DNA from: Podarcis raffonei | Lineage: Eukaryota; Chordata; Lepidosauria; Squamata; Lacertidae | Length of the DNA stretch: 64,000 nucleotides | Reading direction: 5' to 3' | Assembly (NCBI RefSeq): GCF_027172205.1 | Contig: NC_070616.1 | Span: 15,056,001 to 15,120,000, forward strand | Shown: positions 1-11,900 of the stretch, piece by piece | How the letters are laid out: each line of letters begins with the position of its first letter | How positions within the stretch are numbered: the stretch's first letter is position 1 | The notes under the pieces: model-generated | What the model was told of the DNA's origin: nothing | Seen by the model: the letters and a program-made list of their open reading frames with translations, nothing else | The model's database searches: none | Program-made: the position numbers and the translations under genes

Positions 1-107
1 TTGTTGGACTACAACTCCCATCATCCCTGAGCTCTGGCCTTGCTAGCTAGGGGTGATGGGAGTTGTAGTTCAACAACATCTGGGGACCCACAGGTTGAGA
101 AAGGCTG
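1..107. mobile_element. Fold-back hAT-type MITE, left-truncated by the window edge
   Basis: ACTACAACTCCCATCATCCC pairs with GGGTGATGGGAGTTGTAGT; the outer end is GGTTGAGAAAGGCTG. Relatives occur at 7195-7290, 15505-15600, 32108-32215, 44590-44645 and 48436-48536. Confidence 0.7.
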
Positions 108-297
108 GGCTAGATGATCTTTGTGGTCCCTTCCAACTCTAAAAGGTACCCTACTTGCACAGCTGCAGGCAGGTTGTGGTCTGGAAATCCAGTAGAGGCT
201 ACAGGTTCAGCAGGTGGGGGGAGATGGAGGTCCCTCAGGCAGCAGCTAAATGTGCCAGTGAGCCATAATTTTGCAAGCAGATGTTTTGTTCTTCCAG

Positions 298-2720
298 GAG
301 GTATTGACCCGCTTATTCGAGGCCTCTTGGGTAAGCCAGCCAAACTGGTGAGGCCGGACCAGTTGGTGGTGGATGCTCTCAGGGACAAACTCTTTGAACA
401 GATCAGGAATGGCAGTGGACTAGATTTGCCCTCCCTCAACATGCAGCGAGGCCGAGATCACGGCCTCCCAGGTAAGGCAAGCAGAGCCTGCACAGATGTT
501 GGAGACTGTTGCTCAATGACCAGCCGGTGCAGAGAAATGTCTGAAAGACTCATTGGCCAGCCTTAGTCCCCTCTTGAGAAACTCTCAGGAGCTGGGTACG
601 GGAGGCCAGTGAAGACAGAAATCTCCGAACCAAAGAACCTAGGAAGAGCCTGCAGGATCAGAGCAATGGCCCATCTGGTCCAGCATCCTGTTGCCCTGAT
701 GGTTGGTTGATGGATGAGAAGCCCACAAGCAGGAGCTGAGCAGAACAGCCATCTCTTCACATCCCAATAGCCTTCTAGTGGGATATAACCAACATGTTTA
801 ATTCTAATTAATGCATGAAGGGGTTAAGACCATAGAGTAAGCTGTCCTGTCAGGCTTAGCTAGGTCACACACCCCACCTGGGGAGGAAGCTCTATGGAAC
901 TATTTGTTCCCCTCTTTCCACAATAGCTATGCTCTGTCTCCACCATTAGAAACAGGATGCCTCTGAATATCAGTTGCTGGAAACCGCAGGTGGGGAGGGT
1001 TGTTGCTGTCGTGCTCCCTAGCAGAAATAAACTTCCTGGCGGACTGTATGCCAGGAAAGGGGTCCCACCCACTTGGGTTGGCTGCATTACAACAACAACG
1101 CCCCTCTAAAACCCCACTCCGCTCTTCTTTGCCTGTGCTAGAGTGTCTCTCTTGCACTTCAGATGCCTTGAAATGAACCCAGCTTTTGATATCGGTGCTC
1201 GTCCTGCAGGTTACAATGCCTGGCGGCAATTCTGCGGCCTTTCCCAACCCCAGAATGAGAACGAACTCGCTGCCGTCATCCAGAACCGCGATGTGGCCAA
1301 GAAGTTTATGAGCCTTTACAAGACCCCCAACAACATTGACCTCTGGGTTGGGGGCGTGGCAGAGCCTTTGGTCCGGAATGGCAGAGTTGGCCCTACCTTC
1401 GCGTGCATCATCGGAGACCAGTTCCGAAGGACTCGGACCGGTGACAGGTGAGCAGGCAGAGGAAGCCCAGAACCTCTGTGATTTTCTGTTTCAATCGACT
1501 GGTCTTCCTAAGTAGCTTACGTACACCCGTCACTTTCCTTCTAAATTAAGCAGAAGCCATTTCATCACAAAGACAAGCAAATTACAGCCCATAAACTAGT
1601 GGCAAGGCCAGCAGGAGATGGTTATTTTGTTTCACTTTTCATTTATTTTCATAAAATCTATACAAAACAAAACAAAAAAAAAACCCTCAAAGTGGTTTAC
1701 AAAAAAGGGGAAAAAATTAAAAACCATTCTTTAAAGCATATGAAAAATAAAATCAGCAATAAGTGAAAAATAGATTAAAATATACTGCAACATTCTACAT
1801 GTCTGTGTAGGCCTGTCTGAACAAAAATGCTTTTTTTAGAAAATATTGTTCATTTTCTTGTTACAAAATTGTACACACTTAATAATAAAACATGACACGA
1901 CTATCGAAAATGGGGTCCAGTCAGTGATGTGTGTGTGTAAAATACTAAACATATTATTTTACGGTACCTAATCATGAGGTAATTACAGTAATCTATAATA
2001 AATACCTTCCAAAGCTTTTACAAATTTTGGGCCAGATCCAAATTTCTTAACTACTTCCATTAAATAATTTGGTTCTATGCAATCAAATGCTTTAAAAATA
2101 TCATGTGTGAGACTTGCTAAAGTAGATGATGTTTTCCTGCTGAAAGGAAGAATGTTAAAAAAAAAAAATCCTTATTGAATCAGTAATTCTTCACCCTCGA
2201 ATAAACCCAGATTGGACTGGGTGTGTGGAAATGTCAATAAACATTTTAAATCTATGGACCAGAATGACCGGAGAGGTTTTATAATCTAGATTTAACAAGG
2301 AGATTGGTCAGTATGACTCAGCATTGGTAGTGCCCAGTGATATCTGATCCCCACTTCTAGATGGGCCCTTTTTGGCCTGATCCAGCAGGCACTCCTTTTG
2401 CTTTCATGGTGCCAGGTGCTAGGGCACTGACCCCTTTTCTCTTTCCCCTCAGATTCTATTATGAGAATCCCGGCGTCTTCACCCCATCGCAGCTCCAGGC
2501 CCTCAACCGAGTCTCACTGGCTCACATAATCTGTGAAAACACCAACATCCGTGAGGTGCCACGCAATGTGTTCCGGGCCAACAGCTACCCCGGGGATTTC
2601 GTCCGCTGCAGCACTGTCCCAAGGCTCAGCCTCTTTGCCTGGAAGTGCACTTGTGATTGTGAGTCTGTCAATGGAGAGGGATATGTGGCAGGGAGTCCCA
2701 CAGGCTCCCACTGCAACTAA
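298..2720 (+). CDS. Animal haem peroxidase (MPO/EPX/LPO family), last three coding exons; 5' part outside window
   Basis: Coding exons read as 298-471, 1210-1447 and 2453-2720 (stop TAA), each bounded by AG/GT with matching phases (1, then 2). The first encodes [10 protein letters not shown] through [13 protein letters not shown], the second [11 protein letters not shown] through RTRTGDR, and the third [11 protein letters not shown] onward. These correspond to the C-terminal part of the secreted or granule haem peroxidases that oxidise halides and thiocyanate with hydrogen peroxide. The [16 protein letters not shown] block is the family signature. The middle exon is 238 nt, exactly as in the neighbouring minus-strand paralogue. 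The N-terminal exons with the distal and proximal haem residues lie left of position 1, so activity cannot be judged. After FAWK the reading frame runs on through a Cys-rich tail unlike MPO or EPX; a different terminal exon is possible (see the feature at 3534). The gene converges on its paralogue, 3.2 kb away. Confidence 0.88.
560..1085. repeat. CR1-like LINE 3' tail pieces in the peroxidase intron
   Basis: 639-790 on the minus strand has the tail words GCCATTGGCCTGATCCTGCAGG-like; 926-1020 on the plus strand has TGCTCTGTCTCCACCATTAG and CAGTTGCTGGAAACCGCAGG. Both are tail segments of the LINE seen more fully at 22740-23230. Confidence 0.5.
1950..2290 (-). repeat. Decayed LINE reverse-transcriptase fragment
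   Basis: Minus-strand translation yields [15 protein letters not shown] and [16 protein letters not shown], an RT domain block of L1-type LINEs. 1480-1950 is AT-rich intron with no feature recognised. Confidence 0.5.
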
Positions 2721-2867
2721 ATGCTTGCTGGATTTGACCACGGGAGCCTTGGTCCTCCACCTTCCATTTCCTCGTTTTCCAAATGCTTGGAGTTTACAAG
2801 GGCGTAACTTACTATCATGATCACCAGTGCTTTTTTTCTGGTGGTTTTCAATGGTACACAGAACCGG

Positions 2868-2898
2868 TATCTCTATCTATCTGTCGTCTATCTATCTA
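2868..2898. repeat. (CTAT)n microsatellite with AATAAA
   Basis: CTAT/CTGT repeats directly after the peroxidase 3' region, followed by AATAAA near 2900, which could serve as its poly(A) signal. Confidence 0.5.
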
Positions 2899-2919
2899 AA
2901 ATAAAGGGTCAAAAGCCAG

Positions 2920-3453
2920 TGTCAGGTACGCTGGCAGGCAAGGGAGTTTTCCCCTCCCCTCCGGTAGCTTCCGATAAGAAGTAACGAGCCTTTGTCAGGT
3001 TTATAGTCTGTTGTATTTACAACATACTGAGAGCAACATCAGGCCGCCCTCCCCACGGATGGCAGTTGCTCACTCTGAGTCCTGTCCCCTTCCGCAGCAA
3101 GAAGTGCACCACCGGCCACCTGTCCCTCCCCTGAGCTTCCATTGTTCCTGGACCCTTTCAGTCCTCCAAGTTCTAGAGGAGGGAGGGACTTCCCCGCCAC
3201 TCTCGATTTAAGAATCTCCCAAAGGCTCCCTCCCGCCTGGTTGCCTAGCTACTATCTCAAAACTGTCCAGCTCTTCCCCCGACTGAGCAGCCTCTGAATC
3301 TGCTGGTCTCTCTGCTTCTGGGAATGTGTAAGGTGGGGGGGGGGATCCTCCTCCTCCTCCTCCTCTGTCAGAGGCTGCTCTGTCTGTGCCTGCATTCCTT
3401 CATCTCCGGAGTCAGGCCAGTCTCTGGCATCTGATTCAGACCAGCCCCTGACA
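2920..3453. mobile_element. Solo LTR (fossil) of an LTR retrotransposon or retrovirus
   Basis: 534 bp starting TGTCAGG and ending CCTGACA, flanked by the 5-bp duplication GCCAG (2915-2919 and 3454-3458). No internal coding region accompanies it, so it is a recombined solo LTR. Family and transcriptional orientation are not resolved. The identical duplication suggests moderate youth. Confidence 0.8.
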
Positions 3454-3533
3454 GCCAGGGCAAAGAAGTGCATCTTCAGCATCTCTCTGGGGAGGGAGCT
3501 CCTTTAATCCTCTTTCTCCCCTTCTTCTCTTAG

Positions 3534-3745
3534 CTGCAGATGGCTCTTGTTGAGGACGGAGCTCCTGTGGATCTAGAACTGGGACCTGCATCCCTAAGAA
3601 AGAAGAAAGGCCTTCGCTTGGCTCCAGTTGGATTCTTGCCCCTGCTCACGTCCCACCTACTGTTTTGGAAATTTGCAGGGGCAGTCCTACCCAACCTTGC
3701 TTTTCGCGACAAAGATCCAGAATAAAGCAGTTGCTGTGTGATAGA
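3534..3745 (+). other. Candidate alternative terminal exon / 3' UTR of the left peroxidase gene
   Basis: A strong pyrimidine tract and AG (CTTCTTCTCTTAG, ending at 3533) is followed by about 190 nt, an AATAAA at 3721-3726 and a GT-rich stretch. This looks like a terminal exon with its poly(A) signal. A GTGAGT donor exists at 2659 inside the last peroxidase exon; splicing from it (phase 1) would replace the Cys-rich tail with about six residues and a stop. This is inferred only from splice-like signals. It could equally be chance or part of an unrecognised repeat. Confidence 0.35.
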
Positions 3746-3949
3746 TCCATTTGTTTCCACCTCAGCGAGACATGCATGATGTTGCTAAATAACAGCTACC
3801 TGGGTGGTTGAAATGGCTTGAAATAAGTTTGGTTTACGGTTATGATTATGATGGCATGAGGTTGTTTTCTGTCTTCAGAAAGAAAACTCTCTGTATAGAC
3901 ACTTTTTCAAAACGAAAAATATATGGGGGGCAGATACAAATACCCCTAA

Positions 3950-4640
3950 ATGGTCAGTGGCTGAAACTTGAGGACGGGGAGGTTACTACCAAATGGGTTG
4001 ACACTATGCTCAAAGGACAATTGTTGCAGGTCTGCTGCGCAGGGATGGCCACTGACTTAGATGGCTTTCAAAGATGATGGGACCAATTCATGGAGGAGAG
4101 GCTTATTGGTGGCTACTGGGCATGATGGCTCTGCTCTGCCTCCACAGTTTGAGGCAGCAATGCTTCTGAATAGCAGTTCCTGGGAACTGCAGGAGGGGAG
4201 AATTGCTCTAGTTCTTGGGTCCTGCTTGTGGGGTTTCTGAGCACATCTGGTTGGCCACTGTGAGAACAGGATCCTAGGCTATTTATTTTATTCACTGAGT
4301 TTGTGAGTCGCTTTCTCTTGTCTAGGGCAACCCAAAGCAAATTGCAACCAACCAACCAGACAGAACAAAATGAAAACAAAAACCCACATACTATAGATGC
4401 ATTGAAACCAAAAGGAAAAAAGAAATACGTTGAAAATATCAAACCCACTTCTAAAAGGCCACAGAGAGTTAAAGGCCAAAGGCCTGTTTATAGAAGAAAG
4501 CTATTGCCTGACAACAACCTAAAGATGTATAATGATTTCTCCAGGCAAGCCTCCTTGAGAAGAACAAACCTGACGGACTAGATGAGCCATTGGCCTGATC
4601 CAGCAGGCTCTTATTGTGTTCTTATGGTTCTGGAGCCATT
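3950..4640 (+). repeat. CR1/L2-group LINE 3' end, interrupted
   Basis: 3990-4275 carries GAGGCTTATTGGTGGCTACT, the Trp-Gly-rich tail words and GGTTGGCCACTGTGAGAACA; 4575-4640 has the terminal GGCCTGATCCAGCAGGCTC. 4275-4570 is unidentified sequence in between. 4650-5560 holds no feature I recognise. Confidence 0.55.
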
Positions 4641-5564
4641 AGCAGCTTCCTGTGTCTCTTTGTTCAGAAATCACAGCAGTAGAGGATTGTACATTAGGGC
4701 AAGTGGGGCACTGCCCCACCACCTTGGTCTCCCCTTGGCCAACCCGCCCCCCACCTGCCTGCCTTCTTACAACCAGCCCAGAAGGTGCCACTGACTATCA
4801 TCTGATTAGTCTCAGTGTTGCTTTCATAGAACTTAGCAGAGAGTAGGAAGATGAAGATAAGCCTAGAATTAGTCAGCTGCGCCTGCCATTGGCTCTGGCG
4901 CCACCTACTGTTGGGCTCCCTGCCTTCTGCCCAAGGGGCACCAGTCACTCTGGAGACACAAATTACAGTTTCATGTATTTATCTGGGGTTTTTTTTAATT
5001 AGTATTGATAGGTAAGTCTCACAACTCCAGCATTAAAAAATAAATACATCTCCCAGTTAGTGCCTATACAATCGCTGAAATGAAATCAGAATATGTGTTG
5101 CACATAGCTTTCGAAATCCAGCTATGTGACAATATGGAAAGGAAAGAGAAAAGAGCAAATTTTAAAGTCGGATGAATGGCTCATTCCATCAGAAAATCCA
5201 CAGCAGGGCAATACTTCACTAGGCCAAACAACAATGTTGCAGAAGGGCACGCAAGTGTTCAGATTCTGAGTTCTTCCTAGTCAAGAACTCTAAAGAACAA
5301 AAAAACCCCACCTTGCTATTTTGTGATATTTTGCTTAATTAAAATATCTGGCTGGTTGTGCTGTTTTCACATCCCAAGGGCAGATGTGAGTGTCACAAAT
5401 CCTTGGATGGTCATTGCTGGATTTAGCCCCAATCTACCCCAAATAGCCACCTCAAACTGACCTTCCTTCATTCCAGAGCCCAAACCACCTTCCCAGAATG
5501 TCAGGAAATATGAATGGCAGAGATGAATCCCAGATTTTGGCCCAGGGATGGCAAAGAGGCATTT

Positions 5565-5740
5565 TGAGAGTTTGTGGCAGTGGACTACAAAGGTCCTTCA
5601 CTACAGCCTTTTAAACAGAGGTTGGATGGTCATCTGCCAGGGGTGCTTCAGCTGTTATTCCAACATTGCAAGGGTGTGGACTGGATGAACCTTGGAGTCC
5701 CTGCCAACTGAACAATGCTATGATTCACTATCTACAGGAT
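5565..5740 (+). repeat. CR1-like 3' tail
   Basis: AAACAGAGGTTGGATGGTCA then TGGACTGGATGAACCTTGGA and CTATGATTC, the end of a CR1-type LINE. It sits just beyond the 3' end of the minus-strand peroxidase. Confidence 0.55.
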
Positions 5741-5941
5741 CTGAACTCCAACCCAACTGGGAGTCTCGCTCAGGAGACGGGTCAGTTTTCATCACTGTGA
5801 CATGAAGAAGATCACTATGCATTCTGGAGTGGTTGTGATACCCGCAGGGCTGAGTCCCAGCTCACATTAACTTTCTGGCATTCTGGCAGGTTTGCAATGT
5901 CTCAACCCACCCACCCCAAAACTTCCCCAGTTGCTGCCAGT

Positions 5942-8900
5942 CTATTCTTTCCAAGCAGACAAATCCAGTCCTCCAATTTTGCGGCAGTTCACGAAATCGC
6001 TCGGGTAGTGGTTCATCTTGAAAACATCGTGGGGCACCTCCTGGATGTGGGTGTTGTCACAAATGATGCGGGAGAGCGAGGCGCCGCTCAGAATCCGCCG
6101 CTGCCAGGGGGTGAACACTCCGGGATTCTCCCACCAGAATCTGCAACAAGCAAGGAGGAAAGGGAAGAGGTTGATTGGCATTTGTCCTGGGACGTCAAAA
6201 TCCCATCTAATTGGTAACAAGGGCTGCATTCTAACCTGAGTAATGCTAGAAGACAGTTTCATCTGAGCAAATGCTTTCAGGGTTTTATCCTTTAAACCAG
6301 CACCTCCCAAACTTTTGGGGGCCACTTCCCGCTTGATTCCACAAGCTCAACCCCCCCCCAATGCACCCTACCCTATAAAAATTCTTATTCATAATAGTGA
6401 CTTGTGTGCCTCACTATAAATAAGATAATAACACAACAAAGTTCAAAACAGTAAGAATTAATTGCGCATTTATTTAAAATCCAGCTAAAACTATTGAGTT
6501 TAATTCATTCAACAAAACTGACCAACTTGAACCAGTGATACCAGCTTTTCCAAATCAGTTAGTTATTTACACCTCCAATGCCCTCCTGCCGCCCCCTTGC
6601 TTCTTAGGGAATCCCGCCACCCTGCAGGGGGTGGTACTGCTCGCTTTGGGTACCACTGGTTTAAATCACAGGTGGGCAGTCCTCAGCCAGCAGGCCAGAT
6701 GTGCATCTCTAGACCTTTCCCTCTGGCTCTCAGGATGCTCCCAGGTCATGCCCTGCTTTGCATCTCCCTGGAGGGATTTTAACTGACTGGATCGCATCCT
6801 CAAACTCTGAGAATGCCTGGATTGCTTGCCTGGGTGGAGGATGGAGACGAGCACATGCAGAAGCCTCTGGGTTGTGCATGGCTGCGGCGTAGCCTACTGT
6901 ACAAAGGTTACATTCACACCCACTGCCTCCAACCACTTTTGCCTCTGGCCTTACTTAGCACTGGTATGTACCCCACACCACCCCGAGGTTGGCAAGGAAG
7001 AAATGTGACTCTCAGGCTGAAAAGGGTCCGCCACGCCTTGAAATCTTTCCATGCACCTGCTATGTTTTTTGACTTGTGGTATTTTTGACTGTTTTCACTA
7101 ACGTTATTTGAGATCCCCAGAAGAGATCAAAGGTCCCATTGTCTCACACCTGGTTTCCTACAGCAGCTAGCCAGATGCTTAGAGCATCCTTTGCCATCTT
7201 GGTGCCCTCCTGATGCTGCTGGACTCCAGTTCCCATCAGCCCCAGCTAGGGTGGCTGTACGATGCTGGGGTTGATGGGAGCATTGCTACCGGTCACTGTA
7301 GTAAACACTGAAGTAGACAGGTCGCAGCATAAGGAAGCTTCTTATCAATCCTAAGGACGAACAGAGTTGGGGGGTTTCTGCGAATCAATAGAGGGCCCTT
7401 GTCAAGTACCAACAATGCCAGCACTCCTAAAATGAAACAATGATCAGAGTGGTGATACAATGACTTCCGCAATCGACACAGGTTAATATCGCCAAGGCAA
7501 CTACCTGTAAACAAACAATAAACGCCCATAAAAATGGCAAAAGTAGTTTCTTTCCCCAAATAGTTTTTATCTTAAACAATAGCAAACTGTTAGGCTTCGG
7601 GGAATTCTATCCCTCCCACGGTGGCAGCAAGAAGCAGAGAAAAACAAAGAAGAGTTCTTACTAATTTGTTTACTCGTCACAGTGAGAGACAAAGGAATGC
7701 AGTCTATCTCCCGTTAATGGCGTTGCTCCAACTGAACTCCTCCCTGCTCACTTCCTAACAACAGCACTTCTGCTTACGGTGGCCACCAGGGGCTAATTGT
7801 CTCTGAGACCTTTGCTCTTGCACTCTCAATGAATGGCAGGTTCTGGGAGAAGGAGGGCCAGAAATGCTCTCCAGTGATAACGTGTCAGCTGGCTGCTCTG
7901 TCTCCCCCTTCTCTTCTCCCAGCACCTCCCAACTCTTCTGTTCGCCTGTGTCTGAGCTGTGACCTTCCTCAAACCACTGCTGTAATTCAATACTGCCTTC
8001 CTCTTCTCTGGAAGCTTCGGGAGAAGGGGGTGGTCCCCACCATTACTCCTCAGTCTTGTCCCCCTCAGTCTAGTCCCTGAAACAAATACAGTGAATAAAT
8101 AGCTCACCTGTAATATATCAGTGGTTCATTGCTCCTCTCCTCTCTTTCCAAATAGCTTTTATTTTGAAGAATTGCAAATGCAGGAATAAAGACTAAACCA
8201 GGCTTAGCAAATTGAAGGACATTGTCCTCTTTCTATGCTCCTCCTGATGGAAACATGCAGATGGGGATAGATAGATATATCCCTGCTTTAAGTCGTTAAC
8301 ATACTGTCTTCTCTTGTATATTATTTACTACAAAGCTCGATGACTAGGCTCTTTAGCAACGAAACGTCAGATTACCGGAATGACATCTGAGCACTGAACC
8401 ACTGGTATATCACAAGTGAGCTCTTTATGTACTGTGTTTGCTATTGTTCAAGAAAGAAAACTATTTGGGAAAGAAACTACTTTTGCCATTTTAATGGACA
8501 TTTATTGTTTGTTTACAATGGTGATATTATCTTGTGTCGATTGCAGCACTCCTAGAATGGCACACTGCGCCCCGCAAGAAAATGGCCACCATCCTCCTTG
8601 CTCCTCTCAGATCCCCTTCCCTAAAAAGGGAACCTGGGTTCTAATTACGCCCCAAGCTCTGTCACAAAGTTGTCACAAAGAGAAATGAGAGCCTCAGAGG
8701 GCAAGCAGCTCACCTGTCTCCATCCCGGGTTTTCCGGAACTGTGTCCCGATGAGGCACGCCAGGAGGGGCCCGACCCTCCCATAGGGGACGAAGGGCTCA
8801 GCCAGGGCCCCGATCCAGATGTCAATGTTCTCTGGTGTCCCGTAAAGGTCGATGAACTTCTTTGCCAGCTGGGAATTGCCCATTACGGCAGCAAGCTCAG

Positions 8901-11900
8901 CCTCGTTGCTGGGCTCTGATAGGCCGCAGAACCGCCTCCAGGCATTGTATCCTGGTGGAAGCAGAGCAGGGAAGGGTTGTTAGTCTGGCTGGAGGATGGA
9001 TTAATGGGAAGCAGAGCAGCCAAGTGCCATGGAAGTAAGAGGAGACTGGGGTAAAGAAGGGGGGATTTCAGAAGAATTGCCTTCCTTAGGAACATGGGCC
9101 TTCCAAAAAATCAGACCCATGCTTCATCCAGCTCATTATGGTCTGCACTGACTATTGAGCAGGGAGAGGACGGGGACAGGGAGCGAATCCACACACCCAT
9201 TTCCTCCCAGCTGCTTAGCCACCTCCTTGCCTCAGGCAGGGCCTTTGCCAGCCAGCCTGCCCTCCTCCTCAACCACTGCCACCAGACAAATAACTGAAGG
9301 AGAAACAGCTTTCCAACAGCGTCTGTTCCAGCTTCAAGCAGGAGGAAGGCTGCTTCTCTTCACAAAACAAAAAGGCAGTGGCATCTCTGCGAGGACCATC
9401 CTGAGATTGGACCTCCAGTCCTGAGTCACCTGCTGAGGACCAGTGCACTATTGTAATGGAAAGGTGGTCAAACGTTCTTCCGCAGTACTGACAGTATTGC
9501 TACAAGGATGTAGCAATACATTCTTTGGAGGTCTTTAAGCAGAGGCTTGACAACCATATGTCAGGAGTGCTCTGATGGTGTTTCCTGCTTGGCAGGGGGT
9601 TGGACTCGATGGCCCTTGTGGTCTCTTCCAACTCTATGATTCTATGATTCTATGTATTTGTGACTGACCACAGTGTGGCACAGTGCAACCCACTGAAGGG
9701 AACCAATTTTTTACACCAAACGGTATGGTGATTGTTCTGAAGCTAGAATGCATTTATCAAGCATCTGTCTTAGAATCGTTCAACAAAAGTGTATAAATTG
9801 CTGAGATCGCTAATACAAATGAATTGTATTTGGAGATCGAGGATGTCCCCAGATTGTATAATACATTTTCAATGGAAACGCGCTTCATATTAATGGGGGA
9901 TTTTAAACACTTCAAGACATTATTTCTTCAAATGTGCTTAAGGATTTGGACATCTTAGGCTATTATTTTTTCCCCAACCTGCTCAACTTGCAGCCTACTC
10001 AACTCCTTTTTAAAAACTTTTTTTTAATTAGCTTTTCAAATTTTACAAATTCTTTTAAACAAACATCAGAACATTTATTTCATATCCGCTGACTTCCCAT
10101 CCACCCTTCCATTATGTTCTTTTCTTTCTTTATAAAGCTGGTATATTGCTTATATTTCACCCATTATATACTGTATTTTTCCATGTATAACATGACCCCA
10201 TGTATAAGACAACCCCTATTTTTCAGAGCCCTCAACAATTGTTGAGCTTCTTTTGTAAGTTTGCTGAGCTGTTGAGCAGCTTTTCGACAATCCTCCATTC
10301 TGGCTGACGGAACTGGTGCAGTAATACACCACATACTGACACTCACCAAATACTCTTCCTAAGCTGGGAAGAGTGAGTAAATAGCCTCCTCTCCAACATT
10401 TCCCTGCTACTGCTGCAGCACCAGCTCTCTCTTGCTCAGCATATTAACCCATGTATAAGACGACACTAAATTTATCATTAAAAATTTTCAGAAAAAAGGT
10501 TGTCTTACATATGGAAAAATACAGTGTTGATTATAAATTATTAAACTACCACTTCTTATCTGCTACTGTACTTCAAATCCTGCATACATTTTAACATAAC
10601 CATGATTTTTTTTTCAAATATGCTACAAAATACTTCCATTCTTCAATAAAAAAAATTTCATTCTTCATTCTGTTCTTTAATTCTCACAGCTAGTCTAGCC
10701 ATCTCATAATATTCCATCATCTTCATTCTTCTTTCATTGGGACTTCCTCTTCTTTCCATTTGTGTGCGTGGACAATCTTGCCCCCGTCATAGCATACATA
10801 AACAAATTAAACAATTCCTTCGGTCCAATTATACCTAACAGAAAGGCCTCAGGTTTCTTGGGAATCACCCAACTCCTATCTCTGTGAAGACATTGCAATC
10901 CTAAGTCTCCTGTTGACTCTCCTCCTCACTAAGCCACCCTGGATCTCTTCACTCACTGTTTAGCACAAGAAACCATGGACAGGGTCAAAAACTTCAGGAC
11001 AGGCTCTCCTACCTGGCAGGCCATGGTCTCTCCCCCGCTGGAGGTTCAGGGATGCCAGATCAAGGCCGATGAGCTCAAGCTGCTCAAAGAGTCGCTCCTG
11101 GAGCTCCTCAACCATCATCTGGTTCTGCTTCATCAGCTTGGCATGGTCGGCCAGGAGGCCACGGAGAAGAGGGTCAATGCCACCTGGAAGAGAAAGGTAG
11201 TGGTGGCCCTGAAGATGAGGAACACTCAACCCAAGGTTTAGGGTGTCCTTTTATTTTTATTTTTTAATGGAAAGGGGACGGTTTTTCCACCTTCAAAATT
11301 GTTGAACAGCTCTTACCATCAGAAACTTGTTTCTAATGTTTCGTTGGAATATCCTTTTTGCAATTTGACTCCATTGGTCCCCTCTGGAGCAGCAGAAAAC
11401 AAGCTTGCTCCATCTTCCATGCCACAACCCTTCAGATATTTGAAGATGGCTATCATATCTCCTCTCAGTCTTCTCTTTTCCAGGCTAAATATACCCAACT
11501 CCCTCAACTTGTTCCACACAAGGCTTGGTTTCCAGACCCATCATCATCTTGTCTGCCCTCTTCTGCACACTTTCCAGCTTGGAACAACCTTATATAGAAA
11601 GTTCTTCATGACCCCTGTTTGCCCTTACTTTGTTCCCAGGAGATTTCTGTTTCCCAGACAGCCCAAGAACCCCGCAGGACAAGGAACAGAAGCATTACCT
11701 TCCATTACGATTCTCCATGAAGCAGAGAAGGTGAGATGAAGGAGGACATTGGAATATGGGACAAGGGGCTTGAAGTTTTGGTCCAGGCGGGGCACAAATG
11801 GGGGAACAGAACCGTGTCCAAACCGGAAGGCCAGGGAGAACACGTTTGAGACAGTGGGGTCCTCAGAGTCATTGTAGCCTCTGTACAAAGGCAACTGCTT

